This document shows positions 43,443 through 51,238 of a DNA stretch of 64,000 bases, piece by piece. Every line of letters begins with the position of its first letter. Positions within the stretch are counted from its first letter, which is position 1. This stretch comes from UBA2970 sp965221075 (lineage in GTDB: Bacteria > Verrucomicrobiota > Verrucomicrobiia > Limisphaerales > AAA164-E04). The stretch spans positions 930,001 to 994,000 of the forward strand of contig OZ244865.1 in NCBI GenBank assembly GCA_965221075.1. Reading direction: 5' to 3'. The notes beneath the pieces were generated by a model. The model had not been told where the DNA came from. It made no database searches and saw only the letters and a list, made by a program, of their open reading frames with translations. Both the position numbers and the translations under genes were made by a program.

Positions 43443-44348
43443 CTAGAAGTAGCCGTCCTTCTTGCGATCCTCCATGGAGGTCTCGGAGCGGCGGTCGTCG
43501 GCCCGGGAGCCCCGCTCGGCCTGGCGGGCCGCGGCGGTCTCGGCGATGATCGCGTCGACCGTGGCGGCTTCCGAGAGCACCGCTCCGGTGCAGGTGACGT
43601 CGCCCACGGTGCGGAACCGGACCCGCTCCCTGCGGACCTCCTGGCCGGCTCCTGGGGGGGTGTGCTCCGAGACCGCGATCAGGGAGCCGCCCACCTCGAT
43701 CAGGTCCCGCTGGTGGGCGAAGTAGATGGACGGCAGGTCCAGCTCCTTGAGCCTGATGTACTGCCAGACGTCCATCTCGGTCCAGTTGCTCATCGGGAAG
43801 ACCCGGAAGTGCTCCCCGATCCCCATGCGGCTGTTGAACAGGTTCCACAGCTCGGGGCGCTGGTTCTTGGGGTCCCACTGTCCGAACTCGTTGCGGTGGG
43901 AGAAGAAGCGCTCCTTGGCCCTGGCCTTCTCCTCGTCGCGCCGCGCCCCTCCCAGCGCCGCGGTGAACTGGAATTCCTCGATCGCGTCCAGCAGGGTGAC
44001 GGTCTGGAGGGCGTTGCGCGAGGGCCTGGCTCCCCGCTCCTCGGACACCCGGCCCCTGTCGATGGAGTCCTGGACGGTGCGGACGATCAGTTCCGCCCGG
44101 CACTGGGCCACCAGCCGGTCCCGGAACTCGAGGGTCTCGGGGAAGTTGTGCCCGGTGTCGATGTGGAGCAGGGGGAAGGGGAGGCGGGCCGGATGGAAGG
44201 CCTTGCGGGCCAGGTGCAGCAGGGTGATCGAGTCCTTGCCCCCGGAGAACAGCAGCGCCGGCCTGGCGAAGCGGGCGGCGACCTCCCGGATCACGTAGAT
44301 CGCCTCCGACTCGAGGACCTCCAGGTGGGAGAGGGTGTAGCTCTTCAT
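43443..44348 (-). CDS. cysD: Sulfate adenylyltransferase catalytic subunit
   Basis: 301 residues, the normal length. The PP-loop is LLFSGGKDSITLLHLARKAF; HIDTGHNFPETLEFRD, FPMSNWTEMDVWQYI and VGDVTCTGAVLSEAATVD are all characteristic of CysD. It forms APS from ATP and sulfate with CysN. The start at 44348 gives the family N-terminus (SYTLSHLEVLESEAIYVIREV) and overlaps the cysC stop in an ATGA, so it is coupled to cysC. The tail (DDRRSETSMEDRKKDGYF) is of the usual KxxGYF type. Confidence 0.95.
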   Translation of the reverse strand: MKSYTLSHLEVLESEAIYVIREVAARFARPALLFSGGKDSITLLHLARKAFHPARLPFPLLHIDTGHNFPETLEFRDRLVAQCRAELIVRTVQDSIDRGRVSEERGARPSRNALQTVTLLDAIEEFQFTAALGGARRDEEKARAKERFFSHRNEFGQWDPKNQRPELWNLFNSRMGIGEHFRVFPMSNWTEMDVWQYIRLKELDLPSIYFAHQRDLIEVGGSLIAVSEHTPPGAGQEVRRERVRFRTVGDVTCTGAVLSEAATVDAIIAETAAARQAERGSRADDRRSETSMEDRKKDGYF

Positions 44349-44986
44349 GTCCGACCGTTGCCATGCGCCCGGGGGGAGGAGGGCCCGATCCGGGGCAGGA
44401 CGGCCTCCAGCAGCCGGTCCAGGGACGCTTCCGGGGCGTCGGTGTCGGTGTCCACGCCGAGAGCTCCCTCCTCGGGCGGCTCGAAGGCGGAGTCCCTGCC
44501 GGTGAAGCGGGGCAGCTCGCCGCGGTCCGCCTTGGCGTAGAGCCCCTTGACGTCCCTGCGGCGGCAGGTCTCGAGGCTGCAGCGGACATGGACCTCCAGG
44601 AAGTCGTCCTCCCCGACGATGCGCCGGGCCATCCGGCGCATCTCGCGCCTGGGGGTGATGCACGAGACGATGGCCACGATGCCCGCCCGGGCGTGGAGCC
44701 GGGCCACCTCGGCCGTCCGGCGGATGTTCTCCTGGCGGTCGGCGTCGCCGAAGCCCAGATCGGAGTTGAGCCCCGAGCGCAGGTCGTCCCCGTCGAGCAG
44801 CTGGGTGAGCACCCCCCGCCGGTGCAGCCGGGACTCCAGCCCCAGGGCCAGGGTGCTCTTGCCCGAGCCCGACAGGCCGTAGAGCCAGACCACCTGCCCC
44901 CGCTGGTCCAGCAGCAGCTCCCGGGCCCGGCGGGGCAGGGCCCGGGAGCCCAGGGGATGGATGTCGGAGGAGGGAGCGGCCGGCAC
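44345..44986 (-). CDS. cysC: Adenylylsulfate kinase
   Basis: 213 residues. VVWLYGLSGSGKSTLALGLE is the P-loop; QLLDGDDLRSGLNSDLGF, DRQENIRRTAEVARLHA, FLEVHVRCSLETCRRRDVKGLYAK and FTGRDSAFEPPEE are APS-kinase motifs. It phosphorylates APS to PAPS, matching the PAPS-type reductase encoded just before. A much longer open frame reaches back into cysH antisense sequence, so I place the start at GTG 44986, which has GAGGGA upstream and lies 11 bp after the cysH stop. The start is the least certain part. Confidence 0.9.
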   Translation of the reverse strand: MPAAPSSDIHPLGSRALPRRARELLLDQRGQVVWLYGLSGSGKSTLALGLESRLHRRGVLTQLLDGDDLRSGLNSDLGFGDADRQENIRRTAEVARLHARAGIVAIVSCITPRREMRRMARRIVGEDDFLEVHVRCSLETCRRRDVKGLYAKADRGELPRFTGRDSAFEPPEEGALGVDTDTDAPEASLDRLLEAVLPRIGPSSPRAHGNGRT

Positions 44987-44997
44987 TTCTGGTTCCC

Positions 44998-45741
44998 TCA
45001 GATGCTGAAGTCGGAGTTGATCCCCTCGTGGATCCCGCATTCCCGCTTGAGGCCGAAGAAACGGGCCTCGTCGAGGGAGACCTCGCCGTTGACCGCCCGC
45101 GTGGTGTGCACGTCCCCGATGGACAGGTAGTTCTTGTGCCAGAGGGGATGGTAGGGGAGATCGTGCTCGGCGAGGTACTGGTGCACCTGCCGGTCGCCCC
45201 ACTCCAGGATGGGGTGGATCTTCAGGCAGCTCCCGTCCCTGGCCAGCAGGGAGGCGTGCTCCCGCGACCGGCTCTGGCTGCGGCGGATTCCGCTGATCCA
45301 GCCGCGCGCGTCCAGCTCGGCCAGGGCCCGTCGCATCGGCTCCACCTTGGCGTAGCGGTTGTAGCGCTCCAGCCCCTCGGCGCCCCGCTCCCACAGCCGC
45401 CCCCACCGGGCCTCCTGCCAGGCGGGGGAGAGGGGGGCGCGGTAGACCTTGAGGTTGAGCTCCAGGCGCTCGGAGAGCTCGTCCACGAACCGGTAGGTCT
45501 CGGGGAACAGGTAGCCGGTGTCGATCAGGACCACCGGGATGTCCGGCCTGATCCGGGTCGCCATGTGCAGCAGGACCGCCGCCTGGGCCCCGAAGCTGGA
45601 GGAGAGGACCAGCCGGTCGCCGAAGCGCTCCGCGGCCCAGCCGATCCGGTCCTGGGGGCGGAGCGCCTCCAGCCTCCGGATCTCCGGACCCAGGTCCTCC
45701 CTCCCCTCCGGGGGGGCGCCCGCCTCGCTCGCAGGGATCAT
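44998..45741 (-). CDS. cysH: Phosphoadenylylsulfate (PAPS) reductase
   Basis: 247 residues. LVLSSSFGAQAAVLLHM and DTGYLFPETYRFVDEL form the nucleotide site; KIHPILEWGDRQVHQYL and KRECGIHEG (catalytic Cys) close the protein. Where iron-sulfur APS reductases have CCxxRKxxPL, this has YNRYAKVEPM, so the cluster-binding Cys pair is absent. That marks a thioredoxin-dependent PAPS reductase, consistent with cysC in the operon. It is the first gene of the cys operon, and a 24-bp palindrome lies 20 bp upstream of its ATG. Confidence 0.94.
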   Translation of the reverse strand: MIPASEAGAPPEGREDLGPEIRRLEALRPQDRIGWAAERFGDRLVLSSSFGAQAAVLLHMATRIRPDIPVVLIDTGYLFPETYRFVDELSERLELNLKVYRAPLSPAWQEARWGRLWERGAEGLERYNRYAKVEPMRRALAELDARGWISGIRRSQSRSREHASLLARDGSCLKIHPILEWGDRQVHQYLAEHDLPYHPLWHKNYLSIGDVHTTRAVNGEVSLDEARFFGLKRECGIHEGINSDFSI

Positions 45742-45760
45742 GCCGCAGAAGGATAAAACC

Positions 45761-45784
45761 TGACTAAACCGTGCGGGTTAGTCA
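45761..45784 (-). promoter_or_regulatory. 24-bp palindrome overlapping the cys operon promoter
   Basis: Perfect 7-bp arms TGACTAA (45761-45767) and TTAGTCA (45778-45784) around a 10-bp centre; the inner bases also pair partly. It is AT-rich in a GC-rich surrounding. On the minus strand a TTTTAT -10-like box (45753-45758) follows directly, 11 nt before the cysH ATG, so the palindrome covers the -35/spacer region. It is a strong candidate operator for control by sulfur or cysteine status. The regulator is not in the window; an Rrf2-family factor is one possibility. Confidence 0.6.
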
Positions 45785-45817
45785 TGTATCGATGCTGCCC
45801 CCGGGAGCCGGGCCCCG

Positions 45818-47113
45818 TCAACGGTCAACCCGATCCTTTTCCGCTTTCCTGGAGGGCGCCCTCTTCCGCCTGGCCTGGGGCGGATGGATCCATTGCTCCA
45901 GGAGGGCCTTCTCCTCGTCGGTCAGGTGCATCCCGTTGCTCTTGGCCTGCTCCAGGAGGTTGTCGAGGAACCGCTTGCTCAGGTTGCGGCCCAGGAACCG
46001 CTTCCTGCGGGCCAGCTCGCCGGGATCCAGGCGCAGGGACTTGAGGATCCAGGTGATGTGCATGCGGGAGACCGGGTACTCGCCCTGGGCCATCTGATCG
46101 CGCAGGGAGCGGCTGGCGGTGTTCACTCCGTACTCGCCCTTGCCCAGCTCCCGGGCCAGCTCGGCGAAGAGATGGGCGTAGGCGCCGGGATCCAGGGGGG
46201 GCATGTCGAGGATGGTCCTGAAGCGGGAGGAGAGGGAATGGAGGGCGGGGTCCTCCTCGGGCCGGATCAGGTGGGAGGGGACGGTCCCCGGCTCGACGGG
46301 CGGCATGCCGTGCCGCCTGGGATCCCGGATCCAGTTCCTGGACCTGTGGACCACGTACTCCAGGCCCAGGGCGGGGAGCCGGGCGTCGAGGAAGCCCTTG
46401 AAGGTGGAGTGGCCGAACCAGCCCTGGTTGCCGAAGCGGGTGCGGATCTTCTGGGCCAGGTCGCTGCCGGACACCGGGCTGCCGGACTCCTCCAGGCACT
46501 CGCGGATCGCCTGGTCCACCCTGGACGGATCCGCCTCCCCGTCCCCGCCTGCCGCCGCGGCCTGCCCGCTCTCCGATCCGCCCCTCCCCTGGAGGGCCTC
46601 CTCCACCAGCCGGTCGTTGTCCACCACCAGGTTGGCCACCGACTTGTAGGCGGGGGAGGTCATGCTGGGGGCCACGATGATGATGCGCCTTCCGTGCTGC
46701 CTGAGCCGGAAGAGCACCGGAGTGAAGTCGGCGTCGCCCGAGACGATGATGAACTCTTCGAGGAGAGGATCGGCCTGGGCCAGGGCGTCGACCATGCCCA
46801 GCGCCATGTAGATGTCGGAGGAGCTCTTCCCCTGCTGGGTGAGCGAGGGGCAGTCGACCACCTCGCACCCGGCCCGGGTGAAGTCGACCCGGTAGCGCCA
46901 GTACACCACCGGGTTGAGGTAGCACTTGCGCACGATGATCTGCCGGCAGGCCCCTTCGGGAGCGTCGGGGATCTGGTAGTCCTCCAGCCAGCGGATCAGG
47001 GCCCGGGGGCTGGTGGCGAAGCTCTCGGCCACCGGCAATCCGTGATCGCTGCGGATGCGCACGAAGATGTTGTCGAAGTCGATGAAGAGGGCGGAGCGGA
47101 TGACCGGTTGCAT
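45818..47113 (-). CDS. NYN-domain protein with OST-HTH/LOTUS-like region, putative RNase
   Basis: 431 residues. The NYN (PIN-like) nuclease domain (~1-165) retains acidic residues in ALFIDFDNIFVRI, SSDIYMALGMVDAL and EEFIIVSGDADFTPVLFRLRQ, and has GRRIIIVAPSMTSPAYK. Around 190-270 lies an OST-HTH/LOTUS-type winged helix (VDQAIRECLEESGSPVSGSDLAQKI, GWFGHSTFKGFLDARLP). A second helical region (~300-400) and a basic C-terminus (ARRKRAPSRKAEKDRVDR) follow. By family it is likely to cleave or bind RNA in the cytoplasm. The start is set at MQPVIRSALFIDFDN; the open frame extends upstream but without a domain. It is divergent from rpsP. Confidence 0.88.
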   Translation of the reverse strand: MQPVIRSALFIDFDNIFVRIRSDHGLPVAESFATSPRALIRWLEDYQIPDAPEGACRQIIVRKCYLNPVVYWRYRVDFTRAGCEVVDCPSLTQQGKSSSDIYMALGMVDALAQADPLLEEFIIVSGDADFTPVLFRLRQHGRRIIIVAPSMTSPAYKSVANLVVDNDRLVEEALQGRGGSESGQAAAAGGDGEADPSRVDQAIRECLEESGSPVSGSDLAQKIRTRFGNQGWFGHSTFKGFLDARLPALGLEYVVHRSRNWIRDPRRHGMPPVEPGTVPSHLIRPEEDPALHSLSSRFRTILDMPPLDPGAYAHLFAELARELGKGEYGVNTASRSLRDQMAQGEYPVSRMHITWILKSLRLDPGELARRKRFLGRNLSKRFLDNLLEQAKSNGMHLTDEEKALLEQWIHPPQARRKRAPSRKAEKDRVDR

Positions 47114-47174
47114 TCGGCGGGGATCCCCATTGCCGGGGAGGAACGGAAAAGACGGCTGATTCCCAAATGAGCGC

Positions 47175-47203
47175 TTGCCCTGGCCCGGGGGAGCGGATAG
47201 CTT
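47175..47203 (+). promoter_or_regulatory. Possible promoter of the rpsP operon
   Basis: TTGCCC (47175-47180), 17 bp, TAGCTT (47198-47203), leaving a leader of about 55 nt to the rpsP ATG. It fits the TAGNNT -10 form seen elsewhere in the window, though the -35 box is weaker. Confidence 0.4.
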
Positions 47204-47264
47204 CCTCCGCTCGCCTCGCGGTGGCCGAGGGGCAGCCCGGCCATCCTGGGGGCAATCCCTGTTT

Positions 47265-47558
47265 ATGTCAGTAAGAATCCGCCTCAAGCGCGTGGGGGCG
47301 CGCAACCATCCGGTCTTCCGCATCGTGGTCGCCGACAGCCGCAGCCCCCGCGACGGCCGGTTCATCGAGGAGGTGGGCACCTACCATCCGGCCGCGCGCG
47401 TCGCGGGGGAGGGCGCCCGGGAGAAGGTCTCGATGAAGCTGGACCGTATCGAGCACTGGATGTCGCGCGGGGCCCAGCCCTCCGGCAAGGTGCTGAGCTT
47501 CATCCGGGCCCGCCGCAGGAGCGACCAGGCCGAGGCGGCCGAGACGGCCGACAGCTAG
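47265..47558 (+). CDS. rpsP: Small ribosomal subunit protein bS16
   Basis: 97 residues. VRIRLKRVGARNHPVFRIVVADSRSPRDGRFIEEVGTY is the universal bS16 N-terminus; the C-terminal tail is short and acidic (AEAAETADS). It helps assemble the 30S body. The start at 47265 matches the family; an upstream open frame from 47175 covers promoter DNA. First gene of the rpsP-khpA-trmD-rplS cluster. Confidence 0.97.
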   Translation: MSVRIRLKRVGARNHPVFRIVVADSRSPRDGRFIEEVGTYHPAARVAGEGAREKVSMKLDRIEHWMSRGAQPSGKVLSFIRARRRSDQAEAAETADS

Positions 47559-47568
47559 CCCCGGGCGC

Positions 47569-47844
47569 ATGCGGGACTTCCTGGAGTACGTGGTCAAGGG
47601 GCTGGCCGACCATCCCGACGATGTGCGGATCGAGTCGTCCCTGAAGGAGGGGACCACCGTCTACCAGCTGCGGATCCATCCCGAGGACATGGGGCGGATC
47701 ATCGGAAGGGGGGGCCAGACGGTCAACGCCATCCGGGCCCTGATGCAGGCCGGCAGCGCCAGGCGGAACATGCGCAGCCTGCTCAAGGTCGAGGAGATCG
47801 CGTCCGGGGGCCCCGCGGAGGACGGAGGCGCCGCCGCCCCGTGA
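47569..47844 (+). CDS. khpA: KH-domain RNA-binding protein KhpA
   Basis: 91 residues. FLEYVVKGLADHPDDVRI at the start and the KH loop in GRIIGRGGQTVNAIRALMQA (GxxG = GRGG) identify it. KhpA binds RNA, often as a dimer with KhpB, and affects cell division or small-RNA function in Gram-positive bacteria. It normally sits between rpsP and rimM; here it is followed at once by trmD, whose GTG overlaps its stop (GTGA). Confidence 0.94.
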   Translation: MRDFLEYVVKGLADHPDDVRIESSLKEGTTVYQLRIHPEDMGRIIGRGGQTVNAIRALMQAGSARRNMRSLLKVEEIASGGPAEDGGAAAP

Positions 47845-48551
47845 AGGTCGACATCCTCACCCTCTTCCCCTCGATGTTCGAGGGCCCCCTGGACCACAGC
47901 ATGGTGATGCGGGCCCGCCGCAGGGGGGTGCTGGAGCTGAACGTCCGCGACCTGCGCGACTACACCCGCGACGTGCACCGCACCGTGGACGACCGGCCCT
48001 TCGGGGGCGGACCCGGGATGGTGCTCAAGCCCGAGCCGGTCTTCGAGGCGGTGGAGTCGCTGCAGGGCCCCGGCTCAAGGGTGATCCTGCTCTCGCCCGC
48101 GGGCCGGCCCTACCGCCAGTCCCTGGCCCGGGAGCTTTCCCGGGCCGACCACCTGATCCTCCTGTGCGGCAGCTACGAGGGCTTCGACGAGCGGATCGTC
48201 GAGGGGCTGGCCGGCCTGTCCCTCTCCATCGGGGACTACGTGCTGACCAACGGCGCGCTGCCGGCCATGGTGGTTGTCGACTCGGTGTGCCGCCTGCTGC
48301 CCGGGGCGCTGGGCGACGAGGCGAGCGCCCAGGAGGAGTCCTTCGGGGAGGAGGGGCTCCTGGAGCATCCGCACTACACCCGCCCGGCGGACTTCCGGGG
48401 CATGAAGGTGCCGGACATCCTCCTCTCGGGGGATCACGGAGCCATCGCCCGGTGGAGGAGGCGGATGTCCATGGAGCGGACCCGGAGGGTCAGGCCGGAA
48501 CTGGCCCCCGGGGATCCGGAACTGTCGGCGGCGGGCCGCGAGGGAAGATGA
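47841..48551 (+). CDS. trmD: tRNA (guanine37-N1)-methyltransferase TrmD
   Basis: 236 residues from a GTG start overlapping the khpA stop. VDILTLFPSMFEGPLDHSM, DDRPFGGGPGMVLKPEP, LLCGSYEGFDERIVEGL and LSIGDYVLTNGALPAMVVVD form the SPOUT knot that binds S-adenosylmethionine. It methylates G37 of tRNAs with G at 36 and prevents frameshifting. The C-terminal domain has the usual HYTRPADFRGMKVPDILLSGDH. RimM, normally encoded just before it, is missing here. The stop overlaps the rplS start (ATGA). Confidence 0.96.
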   Translation: MKVDILTLFPSMFEGPLDHSMVMRARRRGVLELNVRDLRDYTRDVHRTVDDRPFGGGPGMVLKPEPVFEAVESLQGPGSRVILLSPAGRPYRQSLARELSRADHLILLCGSYEGFDERIVEGLAGLSLSIGDYVLTNGALPAMVVVDSVCRLLPGALGDEASAQEESFGEEGLLEHPHYTRPADFRGMKVPDILLSGDHGAIARWRRRMSMERTRRVRPELAPGDPELSAAGREGR

Positions 48552-48925
48552 ACCAGGAACTGTTGAGGAAGATCGAGGCTGCCGACCAGCGCAGCGAGCC
48601 GCTGGAATTCTCGGTGGGGGACACCGTGCGGGTCCACACCCGGGTGGTGGAGGGCGACAAGGAGCGGATCCAGGTCTTCTCCGGGATCGTGATCGGGCGC
48701 CGGGGCCGCGGGACCAGCGAGCGCTTCACCGTCCGGCGCATCAGCTACGGGGAGGGGATCGAGCGGGTCTTCCCGGTCAACTCCCCCCGGATCGCCAAGC
48801 TGGACGTCGAGCGCCGCGGCTCGGTCCGGCGGGCCAAGCTCACCTACCTGCGCAAGCGGATCGGCAAGGCGGCGATGCTGGTCAAGGAGAAGGACATGCG
48901 CGGAAGGAAGAAGGCGGCCAGGTAG
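48548..48925 (+). CDS. rplS: Large ribosomal subunit protein bL19
   Basis: 125 residues. FSVGDTVRVHTRVVEGDKERIQ, FSGIVIGRRGRGTSERFTVRR and GIERVFPVNSPRIAKLDVERRG are diagnostic, followed by the basic end KLTYLRKRIGKAAMLVKEK. It lies at the 30S-50S interface. Translation is coupled to trmD through ATGA. The next gene starts 4 bp after its stop. Confidence 0.97.
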   Translation: MNQELLRKIEAADQRSEPLEFSVGDTVRVHTRVVEGDKERIQVFSGIVIGRRGRGTSERFTVRRISYGEGIERVFPVNSPRIAKLDVERRGSVRRAKLTYLRKRIGKAAMLVKEKDMRGRKKAAR

Positions 48926-48929
48926 GCCC

Positions 48930-50099
48930 ATGGACCGGAGGAGGGGGAAGGGGCTCTGGGAGCGGCTCCTCCGGCTGAGGCGCCGCCTGCGCCGCCGGCA
49001 CGTCCTCGGGGCCCTCCTCCTGGCCGTCCTGCTGCCGGTCCTTCTCCGCCTGATCCTCTTCCAGGGACCCCACCTGCCGGTGGAGGAGTCCCGGGCTCCG
49101 CAAGTGGTGGACATGCACGTCCACGCCGCGGGCGTCGGCGCCGGGGACAGCGGCTGCTACGTCTCCCCCGCCTTCCTTGCCAGCTACAAGTTCGGGATCT
49201 ACCTGCGCAGCTACGGGATCGGCCGCCAGGAGCTGGAGCGAGAGGGCGACGCGCTGGTGATCCGGCGCATCGCCCGGTGGGTGAGGGAGAGCGCCGAGGT
49301 GGACGCGGCCGTCGTGCTGGCCCTGGACGGGGTGATCGACGAGCAGGGGCGGCTGGACCGGGAGGCCACCCAGGTCTACGTCCCCAACCAGTTCGTCCTG
49401 AGGGAGACGGCCCGCCACCCCGAGCTCTTCTTCGGCGCCAGCATCAACCCGATGCGCACCAACGCGGTCGAGCTGCTCCGCTGGGCCAGGCAGAGGGGAG
49501 CCAGGCTGGTCAAGTGGCTGCCCTCGATACAGCGCTTCGATCCGGCCAGCCCCGCGCTGATCCCCTTCTACCAGAAGCTGGTCGAGCTGGATCTCCCCCT
49601 CCTGGTCCACACCGGCGCCGAGCGGGCCTTCCTCGGCTCCCAGGAGGAGATGGGGGACCCCTACCGGTACCGGCTGGCCCTGGACCACGGGGTGATGGTG
49701 ATCGCCGCCCACGCGGCCACCACCGGCCATCAGGAGGGGGAGCGGAACATCGACCGGCTCCTCTCGCTCATGGAGCGGTACCCCAACCTGTACGGCGACA
49801 TCTCCTCCCTGACCCAGATCAACAAGAGCGGCTTCCTGGGCGAGGCGCTCTCCGATCCCCGGCTGGAGGGCCGCCTGCTCTACGGATCGGACTTCCCCCT
49901 GATCAACTCCCCCCTGGTCTCCCCCTGGTACTTCCCCCTCAACCTGGAGGCCGGGCAGATGCGGGCCCTGTCGCGGATCGAGAACCCCTGGGACCGCGAC
50001 GTGGCCCTCAAGCGGGCCCTGGGGGTCCGGTCCGCCATCTTCGCCCGGACCGCCACCCTGCTGATGCACCCGGGGGATCTGGCGGACCCGGACCCTTGA
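48930..50099 (+). CDS. Membrane-anchored amidohydrolase-family protein
   Basis: 389 residues. A basic N-terminus (RRRLRRRHVLG) precedes one membrane segment (ALLLAVLLPVLLRLILF, ~27-44), so the catalytic domain is probably outside the cytoplasm. VVDMHVHAAG (~60) provides the metal-binding HxH of amidohydrolase-2 (TIM-barrel) enzymes; GASINPMRT, LVKWLPSIQRFDP, LLVHTGAERAF, IAAHAAT and LLYGSDFPLI hold further likely ligands (His, His, Asp). The reaction is unknown; decarboxylation or hydrolysis are both found in the family. It starts 4 bp after rplS, an odd place, and its stop overlaps the next gene's TTG start. Confidence 0.8.
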   Translation: MDRRRGKGLWERLLRLRRRLRRRHVLGALLLAVLLPVLLRLILFQGPHLPVEESRAPQVVDMHVHAAGVGAGDSGCYVSPAFLASYKFGIYLRSYGIGRQELEREGDALVIRRIARWVRESAEVDAAVVLALDGVIDEQGRLDREATQVYVPNQFVLRETARHPELFFGASINPMRTNAVELLRWARQRGARLVKWLPSIQRFDPASPALIPFYQKLVELDLPLLVHTGAERAFLGSQEEMGDPYRYRLALDHGVMVIAAHAATTGHQEGERNIDRLLSLMERYPNLYGDISSLTQINKSGFLGEALSDPRLEGRLLYGSDFPLINSPLVSPWYFPLNLEAGQMRALSRIENPWDRDVALKRALGVRSAIFARTATLLMHPGDLADPDP

Positions 50100-51238
50100 T
50101 CCGGACCTACGACATCGCCCGCACCTGGAGGGAGAACCTCGAGGCCGGACCCCGGCTTCCCGGGGAGATGCCGTCGGTGCCGCCCACCCGGGCCCGGCCT
50201 ATGCTGGGGCTCCGGCTCGACTCCCGCCTGGGCGTCGCGGCGGGCCTGCTGCTCGACAGCCGCTGGATCCGGGCCTACGCCCGCCTGGGCTTCGACCTGC
50301 TCACCTACAAGACGGTCCGCTCCTCCCCGCGCCCCTCCCACCCCATGCCCAACTGGGTCTTCGTGGACGACGGAGGGCGCGCCTCGGGGCCGGTGCGCCG
50401 TCTCGGCGCCCCTCCCGCCGATCCCGCCCAGATCAGCTCCTCGGTCTGCTTCGGGATGCCCTCCATGCCCCCCGGGTACTGGCGCAGGGACATCGGAGCG
50501 GCCAGGGAGGCCCTCGGGCCCGGGCAGGCGCTGGCGGTCTCGGTGGCGGGCACTCCGGACGGGACCGCCTCCCTGGAGTCCCTGGCCGGGGACTACGCAC
50601 TCTGCGCCCGCTGGGCGGCCGAGGCCGGCGCCGACCTGGTCGAGGCCAACCTCTCCTGCCCCAGCGTCTGCACTTCCGAGGGATCCGTCTACCAGGATCC
50701 CCGGGCCTCCCGGGCCGTCGCCCAGGCGATCCGGGCCGCCATCGGAGCCAGGCCCCTGCTGCTCAAGGCGGGGGTCTGGCGGAGCCCCGCCCGGATGGAG
50801 TCCTTCCTGGAGGCGGTGGCGGGGATCGCCGACGGAGTGGTGATGGTCAACGGCGTCTCGCGCCCGGTGGTCGAGGCCGACGGGAGCCCGGTGTTCGGTC
50901 CCGGCGCGCCACGGGCCGGGGTGCTGGGCCGCTCCATCCACCGCCAGAGCGTCGAGGCGGTGCGCCAGGCGCGGCGGATCCTGGGGCGCCGCCCGCCGGG
51001 CCGCCTGCACCTGCTCGCGGTGGGCGGGGCCTCCACCGTGCGGGACATCGACGACTTCTTCGAGGCCGGGGCCGACGCGGTGCTGGCCGGCTCCTCCCCC
51101 ATGTACCGCCCCTTCCTGGCCTGCGAGTACAAGGCCGCCCGGAGCGGCCGCCGGGAGGCGCACTTCCTTCCCCCGCAGGAGGCTACTCCTCCCGATCCTC
51201 CTCCCGGACCGCGAACTCCAGGCCCGCCTTCTCCTTGA
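50096..51238 (+). CDS. Dihydroorotate dehydrogenase-like flavoprotein
   Basis: 380 residues if translation begins at TTG 50096, which overlaps the previous stop (TTGA); no ATG or GTG gives the full domain. It is a TIM barrel with LGVAAGLLLDSRWIRAYARLGFDLLTYKT, ADLVEANLSCPSVC (cf. NLSCPN of class 1 enzymes), VVMVNGVSRP and a phosphate-binding end AVGGASTVRDIDDFFEAGADAV. The usual active-site region after SCP is changed, so the substrate may not be dihydroorotate. No other pyr gene is near. The last 56 bp overlap the convergent SurA-like gene; the Pro-rich C-terminal tail comes from that overlap. Confidence 0.75.
   Translation: MIRTYDIARTWRENLEAGPRLPGEMPSVPPTRARPMLGLRLDSRLGVAAGLLLDSRWIRAYARLGFDLLTYKTVRSSPRPSHPMPNWVFVDDGGRASGPVRRLGAPPADPAQISSSVCFGMPSMPPGYWRRDIGAAREALGPGQALAVSVAGTPDGTASLESLAGDYALCARWAAEAGADLVEANLSCPSVCTSEGSVYQDPRASRAVAQAIRAAIGARPLLLKAGVWRSPARMESFLEAVAGIADGVVMVNGVSRPVVEADGSPVFGPGAPRAGVLGRSIHRQSVEAVRQARRILGRRPPGRLHLLAVGGASTVRDIDDFFEAGADAVLAGSSPMYRPFLACEYKAARSGRREAHFLPPQEATPPDPPPGPRTPGPPSP

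Noticed and set aside
49277..51238. A 653-residue version of the DHOD-like protein
   Set aside because: The first ~270 codons are the amidohydrolase gene in another frame; the domain begins at the TTG at 50096.
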